From NCBI RefSeq assembly GCF_023923225.1, contig NZ_CP099489.1, positions 620,001 to 684,000 of the forward strand: a stretch of 64,000 nucleotides of DNA. The letters run 5' to 3'. The stretch is from Ornithinimicrobium faecis (GTDB taxonomy: Bacteria > Actinomycetota > Actinomycetes > Actinomycetales > Dermatophilaceae). Positions 7,653-16,249 of the stretch are shown in pieces. Both the position numbers and the translations under genes were made by a program. Every line of letters begins with the position of its first letter. The stretch's first letter is position 1. The notes under the pieces are model-generated. The model had not been told where the DNA came from, did not search any database, and saw only the letters and a program-made list of their open reading frames with translations.

Positions 7653-8546
7653 ATGTCAGGTCAGCCGCTGATCCGAGAGCACCAGGTGTCCGACGCCGCG
7701 GCCATGCCGTATGCCGTCGCGGTCACTGATGACAGCGCCGTCTGGGCCACGCTCGCCCAGGGCGATGCCGTCGTCAGGCGCGCTGCCGACGGCTCCCTGA
7801 CGACGATTCCGCTGGGCGAGGGCGGCCGGCCCTTGCTGCTCGTCGCCACGGACCAGGACACGGTCTGGGTCACCGAGTCGGTCGGCAACCGCCTCGTGCA
7901 CGTGGGGCCAGAAGGGGTCCGGGCAGCGGTGCCGGTGCCGACTCCGGAGGCGCACCCGTTTGGCATCGCCACCACCGGCACGGGCGAGCTGTGGTTCACC
8001 GAGATGGCGTCGGACCTGATCGGACATGTCGATGCCCACGGCCGGGTCCGGGAGTTCCCGACTGGAGCCGCCGGGGGCATGCCCTCGCTGATCGCCTGTG
8101 CTGACGACGCCGTCTGGTTCACCCTCAACCAGGCGCACGCCGTCGGCTGCCTGCGGGCTGATCACGAGCAGGTCGAGATTCTGCCGCTGCCCACTCAGGG
8201 GGCTGGCCCGGTCGGGATCACTGCCGCGCCGGATGGCGCCGGATGGTTTGTGCAGATCGGTGCCGGGCTGATCGGTCGGGTCGACGCCGCGGGGACGCTG
8301 GTCGAGCACGCCCTGCCGGATCGGCAGAGCAAGCCCCATGCCATCGCCGCAGACCCGGCAGGCGGCTGCTGGTTCACGTTGTGGGGTTCCAACCAGGTGG
8401 GTCACATCGGTGACGACGGCGCGATCACCCTGGCCGAACTGCCGACGCCGGACAGCCAGCCGCACGGGCTCGCCGTCGCCCCGGACTGGACGGTGTGGGT
8501 CGCCCTGGAGCCCGGCCGCCTGGCAGAGGTGAGCGCCCAGCGCTGA
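7653..8546 (+). CDS. Virginiamycin-B-lyase-like beta-propeller protein
   Basis: A 297-residue cytoplasmic protein made of repeated blades of about 42 residues. Each blade carries the Vgb/SMP-30 type pattern (P-x-G/A-I/L-x-x-x-x-x-x-x-x-W-F-T), for example HPFGIATTGTGELWFTE and GPVGITAAPDGAGWFVQ. It has the length of streptogramin B lyase (about 295). PHGLAVAPDWTVWVALEPG near the C-terminus lies where Vgb has catalytic His and Glu residues. However, most chromosomal members have no shown lyase activity. I chose the ATG at 7653; an earlier GTG at 7629 adds eight unlikely residues. It is divergent from the SigK operon and alone. Role unknown; a resistance function should not be assumed. Confidence 0.75.
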   Translation: MSGQPLIREHQVSDAAAMPYAVAVTDDSAVWATLAQGDAVVRRAADGSLTTIPLGEGGRPLLLVATDQDTVWVTESVGNRLVHVGPEGVRAAVPVPTPEAHPFGIATTGTGELWFTEMASDLIGHVDAHGRVREFPTGAAGGMPSLIACADDAVWFTLNQAHAVGCLRADHEQVEILPLPTQGAGPVGITAAPDGAGWFVQIGAGLIGRVDAAGTLVEHALPDRQSKPHAIAADPAGGCWFTLWGSNQVGHIGDDGAITLAELPTPDSQPHGLAVAPDWTVWVALEPGRLAEVSAQR

Positions 8547-8577
8547 CGGCTCCTCCTGTCGGTGCTGAGCGGGGGAG

Positions 8578-9936
8578 CTATCCCGCGTCGTTCCAGGCCT
8601 GCGCGATGGCGCCCAGGTCGGGGATCTCATAGAGCGAGCGCAGGTCGTCCTCCGCGAGACTGCGGGCGGTCGTGAAGGTGACGCTGTCCCGGTGGTCGGC
8701 TCCGGCGACCTTCAGCCGTATGCCGTCAGGCAGGATCTCCTTCACCTGCGGCAGTGCGTCGACCAGTGGGCGAGTGAAGTCAACCTGCACGTCCAGGTTG
8801 CCCCCCTCCTGGCGGGAGTCGGCGACCCACAACCGGTTGACGGTGCGCAGGGCGGCCAGCTCCTCGAAGACCGACAGACGCTCGCCCGCGGAGCCGCTGG
8901 GGTGCTCGTAGAAGAAGGACAGTTGGTCTGCGTCCGGGACGAGGCGGTCATACCTGATGCGCAGGGCCAACCCGTCCTGGAACTCGGGGTGCTCCATCGC
9001 CGCGTCGTAGATGCCGCGGACCGCCTCCAGGTCACGGGTGGACAGCGTGACCCGATCCTGCTCGACCAGGATGTTCTCCACACCCGGCAGGGACCGCAGC
9101 GCGTCACCCAGGGGTGCGAGGGCGTCGAGTCGCTCGGACTGTTGGGAGTCCAGGCTGCCCTGCATCACCTGCACGGTCAGGTCCGGCCCCGCCGCGGCCT
9201 CCGCGACCGCCTGGAGGTCGGTGAGCTCGGTGGTGGGTTGCACGGCGATCCGCAGGTCGCCGTCGGTCAGGTCGAAGACCTTCACGGGGTGGTCCTCGCC
9301 CACTGCGGCGAGCACGTCCGGCAGGGTCTGCGGCAGGGTGGCCCAGGCGTGGTCCACCGAGCCGGAGGGGGTGCTGATGTCGGCCACCACCCGCAGCTCG
9401 CCCTCCTCCTCGCCCCACAGCGACCGGACCGTCTCGGTGTCCTGCATCAGCTGACTCAGCTCGCCGCGATAGGTCGTCTCATACGAACGTAACCAGTTGG
9501 GGCACCGCCACGTGCCCTGCAGTGCCAGCCCCTCGGCATACAGCTTGGTGCGCAGGTGCGTCTTGGGCTCCTGCTGACTGTCGGAACCATAGAGGCACAG
9601 GCCGTTGGCCTGCACACCCACCGCGTCATAGTCCGCATCAGCGTCCGGCTCCCAGGTGGTGACCTCCTCCACGATCGCAGCGAGGGTGTCCGGCGGGGTG
9701 TCGTCGGCCAGGATCAGCGAGCCGCCCATGTCGCCGCTGACCCACGGCAGCTCGTCCGAGGCGGTGGTGACCACCTCGAGGACCTGATCCGGATAGGCCG
9801 AGGAGAAGTGCTCGGTGAACTCCTCGGCCGCCGAGGCGCCCGGGGAGATCGACCCACAGGCCGAGGTGGCGAGCACGACGGAGAGCGCCGTGAGAGCCAT
9901 GAGGGGGCGCGTGGTCTGCATCGTGGCGAGTCCCAT
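8578..9936 (-). CDS. Paralogous lipoprotein B (second of a tandem pair)
   Basis: A 452-residue lipoprotein with signal MQTTRPLMALTALSVVLATSA and a Cys in TSACGSISPG. It is clearly paralogous to the gene just upstream. Shared blocks include ISPxxSAAEEF near the N-terminus, LYAEGLALQGTW(P/R)CP, ELMQDTETVRSLW and LTVQVMQGSLD in the middle, and a shared C-terminal plan ending in AxxWNxAx. No catalytic motif is recognised, and the copies are extracytoplasmic by prediction. The stop of the first gene and this start share a base (TGATG), so translation is coupled. The ATG at 9921, five codons in, is an alternative start that gives a more usual signal peptide. Confidence 0.8.
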   Translation of the reverse strand: MGLATMQTTRPLMALTALSVVLATSACGSISPGASAAEEFTEHFSSAYPDQVLEVVTTASDELPWVSGDMGGSLILADDTPPDTLAAIVEEVTTWEPDADADYDAVGVQANGLCLYGSDSQQEPKTHLRTKLYAEGLALQGTWRCPNWLRSYETTYRGELSQLMQDTETVRSLWGEEEGELRVVADISTPSGSVDHAWATLPQTLPDVLAAVGEDHPVKVFDLTDGDLRIAVQPTTELTDLQAVAEAAAGPDLTVQVMQGSLDSQQSERLDALAPLGDALRSLPGVENILVEQDRVTLSTRDLEAVRGIYDAAMEHPEFQDGLALRIRYDRLVPDADQLSFFYEHPSGSAGERLSVFEELAALRTVNRLWVADSRQEGGNLDVQVDFTRPLVDALPQVKEILPDGIRLKVAGADHRDSVTFTTARSLAEDDLRSLYEIPDLGAIAQAWNDAG

Positions 9937-11264
9937 CAGGGTGCGGCGTTCCAGTCGCTGGCGAGCTGGTCGAGGTCCGGGGTGGTGAAGCGCGAGGTGA
10001 GGTCGTCCGGGGCGAGGGTGCGGGCCGCGGTGAACTCGACGCTGGCCAACGCGTCGCTGCCGGAGACCTCGACGGGCAGCCCATCGGGCAGGGCCGGCTT
10101 CAGGTGGGCGAAGCCGTCAGCCAGGGGGACAGTCAGGTTCACCGATGCGCTCGGCGCGGGGGTGTTGCTGAGACTCACGAACGAGACGGTGTCGTGTGCC
10201 GTCAGGGCGAGGAAGGCATCCAGGGCCTCCTCGGTGCCGCCCTGCGCCCAGAAATAGCGGTGCCGGGCCCACTCGTCCTCCGGGTCCTGCGCATCGAGCG
10301 TGATCTCGACCCTGGCTGCACCGAGGTCCGGATGGGTGGTCGCCGCCTCGTGGGCTGCCCGGATCGCCGCGCTGTCCTCGACCCCGATCACGAGCTGACC
10401 GGGCAGCGGCACCTCAGCTGCGGTCACGCCGGGGACGGCGCGCACCTGATCCACGACGGCGGCGAGCTCCTCGATCTGTGCGGCCTTGTCCGCGTCGAGG
10501 CTGCCCTGCATGACCTCCACGATCAGGTCGGCCCCGGCGACGCCGTCGGCCAGCTCCTGCAGCTCATCGATCCGTGTCGTGGCCGTCACCGCGACCCGCA
10601 GGCCGGCGTCGGTCAGCTCGAAGGTCCGGAGCGGGTGCTCCTGGCGGACGGCGGTGAGCACCTCGTGCGCGGTCTGGGGGATCTGCGTCCAGACGTGGTC
10701 CACGGCACCGTGCGGAGTGTTGACCGCTGCCACCACCCGCAGCTCGCCGTCGGCCTCGGTCCAGAGGCTGCGGACGGTCTCGGTGTCCTGCATCAGCTCG
10801 GCCAGTGTGCCGGTGTATTGCGTCGTCCCGCTCAGCCACGTCGGGCAGGGCCACGTGCCCTGCAGGGCCAGCCCCTCGGCATACAGCCGGTCGCGCAGCA
10901 GGTGCTTGTGCTCCAGCTGGGGATCGGAGCTGGACAGGCAGAGGCCGTTGGCCAGGACGCCGACGCCGTCATAACTGGAGTTCTCCTCTGGCGCCCAGGC
11001 GGTGACGTCGTCCAGGATCGTGGCCAGCTGCTCCGGGCTGGTGTCGTCGGCCAGGACCAGTGACCCGGACATGTCGCCGCGGGCCCAGGGCCACTTGCCC
11101 GACGCTGTGGTGACCGCCTCGAGGACCTCGTCGGGGTAGGTCGAGGTGAAGTGCGACTCGAACTCCTCGGCCGCGGACTGTGCTGGTGAGATCGACCCAC
11201 AGGCGGAGGTCAGCAGCACGGTGGCGGCCGTGGTGGCGGCGATCGTGGTGAGGCGAAAGCGCAT
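9936..11264 (-). CDS. Paralogous lipoprotein A (first of a tandem pair)
   Basis: A 442-residue lipoprotein with signal MRFRLTTIAATTAATVLLTSA and lipobox LTSAC. It is the partner of the downstream gene and similar along its whole length, with common blocks such as ISPAQSAAEEF, SGSLVLADDTSPEQLA and AELMQDTETVRSLW. The ATG at 11264 has GGAGGA seven bases upstream; longer in-frame versions to 11369 lack a signal peptide. No known domain is recognised. Two coupled, diverged copies of a secreted protein suggest a heteromeric pair or a recent duplication. A run of tRNA genes lies upstream. Confidence 0.82.
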   Translation of the reverse strand: MRFRLTTIAATTAATVLLTSACGSISPAQSAAEEFESHFTSTYPDEVLEAVTTASGKWPWARGDMSGSLVLADDTSPEQLATILDDVTAWAPEENSSYDGVGVLANGLCLSSSDPQLEHKHLLRDRLYAEGLALQGTWPCPTWLSGTTQYTGTLAELMQDTETVRSLWTEADGELRVVAAVNTPHGAVDHVWTQIPQTAHEVLTAVRQEHPLRTFELTDAGLRVAVTATTRIDELQELADGVAGADLIVEVMQGSLDADKAAQIEELAAVVDQVRAVPGVTAAEVPLPGQLVIGVEDSAAIRAAHEAATTHPDLGAARVEITLDAQDPEDEWARHRYFWAQGGTEEALDAFLALTAHDTVSFVSLSNTPAPSASVNLTVPLADGFAHLKPALPDGLPVEVSGSDALASVEFTAARTLAPDDLTSRFTTPDLDQLASDWNAAP

Positions 11265-11373
11265 GGTCGTGATCCTCCGGTGCGGTGGCAGCTCTGCGGC
11301 TACGACGCCAGGATCTCCCACTTCGTTCCGGAAACGAGGAAGGCACTCTGTGCGAGAAGGCTCAGGCACGACG

Positions 11374-11407
11374 AAGGCGCCGGCACCCTGGTGGGTGACG
11401 GCGCCTC
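11374..11407 (-). terminator. Hairpin downstream of tRNA-Asp
   Basis: GGCGCCG...CGGCGCC with an inner CACCC/GGGTG stem lies just past the 3' end of tRNA-Asp on the minus strand. There is only a short TT after it. Likely terminator or processing hairpin. Confidence 0.55.
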
Positions 11408-11411
11408 TCGG

Positions 11412-11485
11412 CGACCCCGACGGGACTCGAACCCGCGACCTCCGCCGTGACAGGGCGGCGCGCTAACCAACTGCGCTACGGGGCC
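11412..11485 (-). tRNA. tRNA-Asp (GTC)
   Basis: Full cloverleaf on the minus strand. The acceptor GGCCCCG pairs with CGGGGTC (one G-U pair), the anticodon loop CTGTCAC carries GTC, and the T-loop is GGTTCGAGTCC. The discriminator is G, as expected for Asp, and CCA is not encoded. Confidence 0.97.
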
Positions 11486-11564
11486 TGGTGTCAGGCCGTT
11501 GTGCAGCAACCCGTGAAGGCTACCTGTTCCTGCTCGGTCCGAAGACCAGTGGTGTCAAACCACG

Positions 11565-11637
11565 CATCCCCAACGGGATTCGAACCCGTGTTGCCGCCGT
11601 GAAAGGGCGGAGTCCTAGGCCGCTAGACGATGGGGAC
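11565..11637 (-). tRNA. tRNA-Glu (TTC)
   Basis: Full cloverleaf on the minus strand. The acceptor GTCCCCA pairs with TGGGGAT (terminal G-U), the anticodon loop CTTTCAC carries TTC, and the T-arm is GGGTTCGAATCCC. CCA is not encoded. It lies 79 bp upstream of tRNA-Asp and is probably co-transcribed with it. The rest of 11265-11746 holds no other gene that I can see. Confidence 0.97.
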
Positions 11638-11746
11638 CCGTCCTGCCGCCCCCTCGCCGCCAAGCGCAGCTCGGATCCGTCGAGGACAGTGACAGAGCAT
11701 ACGTGACGGATCCGGCTGCTGCCAAAACGGGTCCCGTGAGCCCAGT

Positions 11747-12772
11747 TCAGGAGGGTGTGGCCCAGTCGAGGAGTTGGTCCAGGGGCCAGGAGTTGACGAC
11801 CCGCTCGACCGGCACACGCAGGCGCTCGGCGCGCTCGCAACCGTAGGCCTGGAAGTCGAGTTGGCCCGGGGCGTGGGCGTCGGTGTTGATCGCAAACAGG
11901 CACCCTGACTCGATCGCGAGGGTGAGCAGATCGTCCGGTGGGTCGCTGCGCTCGGGTCGGCTGTTGATCTCCACGGCCGTGTTGCTCTCGACGCAGGCGG
12001 CGAAGACCGCGCTCGCGTCGAAGGTGCTCTGCGCCCGCTTGCCGCGATCGCCGGTCACCAACCGACCCGTGCAGTGTCCGAGGACGTTGGTCCGCGGGTT
12101 GCGCACTGCCGCGACCATCCGGCGGGTCATCGCCGCGGACTCCATCTTGAGCTTGGAGTGCACCGAGGCGACCCGCACGTCGAGCCGGTCGAGGAGCTCG
12201 TCGGTCTGGTCCAGGGACCCGTCGTCGAGGATGTCGACCTCGATCGCCTTGAGCAGCCGGAAGTCCTCTCCGACAGCGGCATTGATCGCGTCGACGACCT
12301 TCAGCTGCTGGGTCAGTCGCGCGGCGGTGAGGCCGTTGGCGACGGTGAGCCGCGGCGAGTGGTCGGTCAGCGCCAGATAGTCGTGCCCGAGCTCCATCGC
12401 GCTCGCCACCATCTCCTGGATCGGGGACCCGCCGTCGGACCAGTCGGAGTGGCTGTGCAGGTCGCCGCGGAGCTGGTCACGCACCCGCTCGCCGCCCTCG
12501 ACGAGCGGGCCGCCGACCGTCGACTCGAGCTCGGTCAGCTTGTCCGGGTCGCGTCCGGCCGCGGCCTGCTCGATGACGGCAGCGGTGGACGGCCCGATGC
12601 CTTCCAGTTGCTTCAGCGTGCCCTTGCGCACCCGCTCGCGGACCTCAGCCTCCGGGATCGCGAGCAGCGTGTCCGCGGCCTGGCGATAGGCCTTCACCCG
12701 GTAGGTCGAGGCGCGGCTGCGCTCCAGCAGGAAGGCGATCCGTCGCAGGGCATCCACCGGCTCGATGGTCAT
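11747..12772 (-). CDS. Helix-hairpin-helix plus PHP-domain phosphoesterase
   Basis: A 341-residue cytoplasmic protein. The N-terminus (about 1-100) resembles the 8-kDa and HhH part of DNA polymerase X (TYRVKAYRQAADTL; hairpin LEGIGPSTAAVIEQ at 55-68). It is followed by a PHP domain with metal-binding motifs GDLHSHSDWSDG (103-114), ALTDHSP (134-140), an internal EVD, CTGRL near 235 and INTDAHAP near the end. This is the C-terminal architecture of bacterial PolX without the polymerase palm, as in the stand-alone PHP proteins of actinobacteria. Likely a metal-dependent phosphoesterase or nuclease acting on DNA ends; the substrate is unknown. The gene is divergent from the ElaA-type GNAT. Confidence 0.85.
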   Translation of the reverse strand: MTIEPVDALRRIAFLLERSRASTYRVKAYRQAADTLLAIPEAEVRERVRKGTLKQLEGIGPSTAAVIEQAAAGRDPDKLTELESTVGGPLVEGGERVRDQLRGDLHSHSDWSDGGSPIQEMVASAMELGHDYLALTDHSPRLTVANGLTAARLTQQLKVVDAINAAVGEDFRLLKAIEVDILDDGSLDQTDELLDRLDVRVASVHSKLKMESAAMTRRMVAAVRNPRTNVLGHCTGRLVTGDRGKRAQSTFDASAVFAACVESNTAVEINSRPERSDPPDDLLTLAIESGCLFAINTDAHAPGQLDFQAYGCERAERLRVPVERVVNSWPLDQLLDWATPS

Positions 12773-12795
12773 AGGGACGACGGTAGTTCACCCCG

Positions 12796-12840
12796 CGCCA
12801 GTTCGCCCCGAGCCAGTTCGCCCTGAGCCAGTTCACCACG
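12796..12840. repeat. 15-bp tandem repeat, three copies, intergenic
   Basis: Three units of the form (A/C)GCCAGTTCGCCC(C/T)G lie between the PHP and GNAT starts. The unit is a multiple of three although the stretch is non-coding. It is one of several minisatellites in the window. Confidence 0.85.
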
Positions 12841-12891
12841 GGCCGAACGGTGAGGAACGGGATGAGGTGCGCCTCGGCATACGCTGGGGTG

Positions 12892-13329
12892 ATGACGCAA
12901 CCAGAGCTCCGGGTCGCCTCGTTCGCCGACCTCACCACCGACCAGCTGTATGCCGTGTTGCGGCTGCGCGTCGACGTCTTCGTGGTCGAGCAGGAGTGTG
13001 CCTATCCCGAGCTGGACGGGCGTGACGACGAGCCGACCACCGAGCACCTGTGGGTGGACGTGGGCGGGGAGATGGCGGCCTATGTGCGGGTGCTGGACGA
13101 CGGCGACGTCGCACGCATCGGCCGGGTCGTGACGGCGCAGGGTCACCGTGGACACGGCTACGCGGCGCAGCTGATGGGGCTGGCGCTGGAGCGAATTGGC
13201 AACCGGCGCACCGAGATCGGCGCCCAGGTCCAGCTGGAGCAGTGGTATGGACGGTTCGGCTTCAAGCGCTCCGGCCCCGACTATGACGAGGACGGGATCA
13301 TGCACCTGACGATGATCCGGGAGGCCTGA
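12892..13329 (+). CDS. ElaA-type GNAT N-acetyltransferase
   Basis: A 145-residue single-domain GNAT protein. The ElaA signature is clear: LYAVLRLRVDVFVVEQECAY (about 18-37), then RIGRVVTAQGHRGHGYAAQL with the acetyl-CoA P-loop (Q/R-x-x-G-x-G/A, about 81-96) and the late motif QLEQWYGRFGFKRSG. ElaA proteins are thought to acetylate small amines, but no substrate is established. The ATG at 12892 follows a weak GGGG; a longer in-frame start at 12862 adds residues that the family lacks. It is convergent with the DUF4097 gene. Confidence 0.85.
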   Translation: MTQPELRVASFADLTTDQLYAVLRLRVDVFVVEQECAYPELDGRDDEPTTEHLWVDVGGEMAAYVRVLDDGDVARIGRVVTAQGHRGHGYAAQLMGLALERIGNRRTEIGAQVQLEQWYGRFGFKRSGPDYDEDGIMHLTMIREA

Positions 13330-13333
13330 GCAG

Positions 13334-14053
13334 TCAGTCAGCGCGGCGCAGGAAGATGTCGCCGACAGAGGTGCGCACGTCGATGAGGCGGCTCTGGGTC
13401 TCGTCCGAGCCGAGGTCGTTGCGGACCGTGCCGAGCGAGGTGGTCGTCGAGACGCGGTAGGCCGTGCCGTCGTCCGGCACCTCCACGACGACGTCGCCGG
13501 TGTCGGAACTGGCCGTCACCTCCTGGGGTGCGCCGGTCGCGGCGATCCTGACGTCGCCCACGTCGCTGTGGACCGACACTCGCTCCCCCGTGAAGTCGAC
13601 GGCTGCCACGCCGCCGACATCGGTGGTGACGTCGAGCTCGCCGGCCAGGCCGGCCACCTCGATGGTGCCGACATTGTTGTCGATCGCCACCGCCGTGTCG
13701 GTGGGGACGACCACCTCCCAGCGGACCGAGCAGTTGTCGAGCCACATCGTCAGGCACGTGGCGGACAGGGCAGCTGTGTCGCCGGAGACCGAGATGGTGA
13801 CGTCGGGATTGGAGAAACCGTAGGCGGCCGTGGCGACGACCCGGGGCTGCTCACCCGCAGCGCCCGCCACCACCTCGATGTCGCCGACGTCGCCGTCGAG
13901 GGACAGGCTGGTGAGCCCGGCCGGCAGGTCGTCGGTGGTCGTCTCGGTGCGACCGAGGATCCGTCCCACGGCGGGGATCGCCAGCCCGATGACGATGACG
14001 AGGGCCAGGATCCCGCCGACGATGCGGAAGGTGCGTTTGGCCGAGCTGGTCAT
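13334..14053 (-). CDS. Membrane-anchored DUF4097-type beta-helix protein
   Basis: A 239-residue protein with one N-terminal membrane segment (about 10-30). A repeated-strand domain follows, with units such as GDVGDIEVVAG, NNVGTIEVAGL, TDVGGVAAVDF, SDVGDVRIAAT and SDTGDVVVEVP, characteristic of DUF4097 (adhesin-like beta-helix). The domain should face outward. It is the last gene of an operon with a response regulator and a histidine kinase, with a 4-bp overlap to the regulator. In Gram-positives such proteins often accompany envelope-stress two-component systems, so an envelope role is inferred. Confidence 0.85.
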   Translation of the reverse strand: MTSSAKRTFRIVGGILALVIVIGLAIPAVGRILGRTETTTDDLPAGLTSLSLDGDVGDIEVVAGAAGEQPRVVATAAYGFSNPDVTISVSGDTAALSATCLTMWLDNCSVRWEVVVPTDTAVAIDNNVGTIEVAGLAGELDVTTDVGGVAAVDFTGERVSVHSDVGDVRIAATGAPQEVTASSDTGDVVVEVPDDGTAYRVSTTTSLGTVRNDLGSDETQSRLIDVRTSVGDIFLRRAD

Positions 14054-14727
14054 GGTTGCTCCTGAGGGTTTCCGTGCTCCAGCCAGCGCAGGACGGCCAG
14101 CACCCTGCGGTGGTCCTGGTCAGTCGGCGGCAGGTCGAGCTTGGTGAAGATGGAGGACACGTTCTTCTCGACCGCACCCTCTCCGATGAACAGTCCCCGG
14201 GCGATCGCCGCATTGGTGCGGCCCTCGGCCATCAACCCGAGCACCTCCCGCTCGCGCGGGGTCAGCCGCCCCAGGGGGTCCGCGTTGCGCGCCCTGGACA
14301 GCAGCTGCATGACCACCTCGGGGTCGAGCACGGTCCCGCCGGCGGAGACGTCGCGCAGCGCCGCGATGAAGTCGGCCGTGTCGGCGACCCGGTCCTTGAG
14401 GAGATAGCCGACGCCCCGCGCGTGGCTCGCCACCAACTCGGTGGCGTATTGCTCCTCGACGTATTGGCTCAGCACCAGCACGGCCGTGTCGGGATGACGC
14501 TCGCGAACCGTCAGCGCGGCGACGATGCCCTCGGAGGTGAACGTGGGCGGCATCCGGACATCGACCACGACCAGCCCCGGCCGGTGTCGATCGACGGCCT
14601 CGAGGAAGGTCGCGGCGTCGGGGCAGGCCTCGACCACCTCGAACCCACCCTCCCGGATCAGTCGCACGAGGCCCTCGCGCAGCAGGGCCGAGTCCTCGGC
14701 GAGCACGACCTGCACGGGCGTTGTCAT
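14050..14727 (-). CDS. LuxR/NarL-family response regulator
   Basis: A 225-residue protein. The receiver domain (about 1-125) has acidic residues at 11-12 (AEDSALLREGL), phospho-acceptor Asp56 in LVVVDVRMPP, and a conserved Ser and Lys (VLSQY, YLLKDRV). The C-terminal helix-turn-helix (about 150-212) shows LTPREREVLGLMAEGRTNAAIA. It overlaps the kinase gene by four bases and the DUF4097 gene by four. It probably controls its own operon and perhaps the divergent MMPL exporter at 16250. Confidence 0.93.
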   Translation of the reverse strand: MTTPVQVVLAEDSALLREGLVRLIREGGFEVVEACPDAATFLEAVDRHRPGLVVVDVRMPPTFTSEGIVAALTVRERHPDTAVLVLSQYVEEQYATELVASHARGVGYLLKDRVADTADFIAALRDVSAGGTVLDPEVVMQLLSRARNADPLGRLTPREREVLGLMAEGRTNAAIARGLFIGEGAVEKNVSSIFTKLDLPPTDQDHRRVLAVLRWLEHGNPQEQP

Positions 14728-16118
14728 CGCATCTCCTCAGGGGTGGGTTGTTCAGTGGTGGTGGGTTGCCCAGTGGTCGTGGGTTGCCCAGTGGTGGTGG
14801 GTCGCTCAGTGGAGGTGGGTTGCTCAGGGGTGGTGGCGGGTCGGGCGGGCAGGTGGATCAGCACGGCGGTCGGGCCGCCAGTGGGCGAGCGGACCGCGAT
14901 CGTGCCGTCCACCGAGGACACGCGCTGTCGCAGGCCGACCAGGCCGGTGCCGCCGCGTGGGTCGGCGCCGCCAACTCCGTCGTCCTCGACCTGAATGACC
15001 AGGGCGGGCGGTGTCAGGTGCTGGTGGAGGTCGAGGCGCACCGTGGCCTGCCGGGCCTGCGAGTGCTTGGCCACATTGGTGAGCAGCTCGGAGACGCAGT
15101 AGTAGCCGATCGCCTCTGTCGTGGGGTCCAGCCGGCCCACCTCGCCTGCCTCGACCGTGACCGGGACCGGGGAGCGCACGGCCAGCGCGGAGACTGCAGC
15201 ATCCAGCCCGCGATCGGCCAGGATCGGCGGCGTGATGCCGCGCGCGACGTGACGCATCTCGACGATGGCCTCCTTGGAGGCCAGGTGGGCCTTGTCGAGC
15301 AGCTCTCGGGCGCCCTCGGGGTCGTGGGCCAGACGCTCGCGCGCCATGCCGAGATCCATCGCGATCGCGACCAGCCGTTGCTGTGGGCCATCGTGCAGGT
15401 CCCGCTCGATGCGCCGCCGCTCGGACTCCACCGAGTCGACGGTCTCGGTCCGGGAGGTGGTGAGGGCCTCGACCCGCTCCGACAGTTGCGCGATCTCCGC
15501 GTCCGGGTCCTCGCCGAGGGTGAGGCGAGCGATGGTGGCGTCCACCCAGGTGAGGTGGCGGGCGGCGAGCGGGAGGATCGCCAGCACGGCCAGCGCGAGG
15601 ATCCAGATGGTGACTCTGGACTGGGTCGAGTCGAGCGAGAACAGGCTGAACAGGCGCAGCGTGCCCTCGGCCGGCATGCGGTCGAGATACAGCGGCATCG
15701 CCAGGACAGCGAGGCCTCCGGAGAGGGCGCCGGAGACCAGCACCCCGGAGAACAGCCCCCAGAGCACGTGCAGGGCGGCGTATGCCGCAGCCCGCCAGTG
15801 CGTCCGGGTGAACCCCAGCGCGACCATCCAGCCCTTGCTGTGTGAGGCGGGCTGCAGGGTGATCCGTCGGCCCGTGAACGCCTCGATCCTGGCGAGCTCC
15901 TCCTTGGCGAACCACCAGCCCAGCCACAGGGCAGGCACCAGCAGGAGGAGCCCGGCGCCAGCCACCACCACGAGCACCGACCCGACGAGGACGCCGACGG
16001 CGATGCCGACGGCGAGGGTGCCGGTCAGCAGGTTGAGCACGAGGAAGGCGATGTGTCGCCACCCACGCAGCCACGACTGCACCAGGGTGGGGCGGAGTGA
16101 CGCCACGGCGGTAGACAT
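14724..16118 (-). CDS. Sensor histidine kinase (NarL-partner type)
   Basis: A 464-residue membrane kinase. About four membrane segments (about 23-72, 108-145, 168-186) form a sensor module of the kind found in actinobacterial two-component kinases. Then comes the HisKA_3 dimerisation helix ERRRIERDLHDGPQQRL with phospho-acceptor His242. The ATP-binding domain has an N-box-like CVSELLTNVAKHS and the G-box DDGVGGADPRGGTGLVGLRQR. The tail (about 434-464) is a Thr/Pro/Gln repeat (TTTGQP units) encoded by an 18-bp minisatellite and looks dispensable. The gene is first in a kinase-regulator-DUF4097 operon, divergent from an MMPL exporter. Confidence 0.92.
   Translation of the reverse strand: MSTAVASLRPTLVQSWLRGWRHIAFLVLNLLTGTLAVGIAVGVLVGSVLVVVAGAGLLLLVPALWLGWWFAKEELARIEAFTGRRITLQPASHSKGWMVALGFTRTHWRAAAYAALHVLWGLFSGVLVSGALSGGLAVLAMPLYLDRMPAEGTLRLFSLFSLDSTQSRVTIWILALAVLAILPLAARHLTWVDATIARLTLGEDPDAEIAQLSERVEALTTSRTETVDSVESERRRIERDLHDGPQQRLVAIAMDLGMARERLAHDPEGARELLDKAHLASKEAIVEMRHVARGITPPILADRGLDAAVSALAVRSPVPVTVEAGEVGRLDPTTEAIGYYCVSELLTNVAKHSQARQATVRLDLHQHLTPPALVIQVEDDGVGGADPRGGTGLVGLRQRVSSVDGTIAVRSPTGGPTAVLIHLPARPATTPEQPTSTERPTTTGQPTTTGQPTTTEQPTPEEMR
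14743..14832. repeat. 18-bp tandem repeat, five copies, 3' end of the kinase gene
   Basis: Units beginning GTGGGTTG recur every 18 bp at 14743, 14761, 14779, 14797 and 14815. They encode TTTGQP-like hexapeptides at the kinase C-terminus and keep frame. Confidence 0.92.
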
Positions 16119-16249
16119 GCCTCAACACTAGGGATCGCGCCGGGCGGCCGGCAGCCTGCAGACCACCGGGTCGCAGTGGGGTTACCCCCCGTGCCGATCT
16201 GGGTGTTCGCGCCAGTGTGTTGGCGAGGCTGGCTCGGGAGGCTTGAAGC

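Noticed and set aside
7653..8546. Streptogramin B resistance gene
   Set aside because: The propeller family is widespread in soil bacteria without lyase activity; the fold alone does not show resistance.
11541..11564. Second terminator downstream of tRNA-Glu (GTGGT..ACCAC)
   Set aside because: The stem is only 4-5 bp and tRNA-Asp follows closely, so read-through to a shared transcript is more likely.
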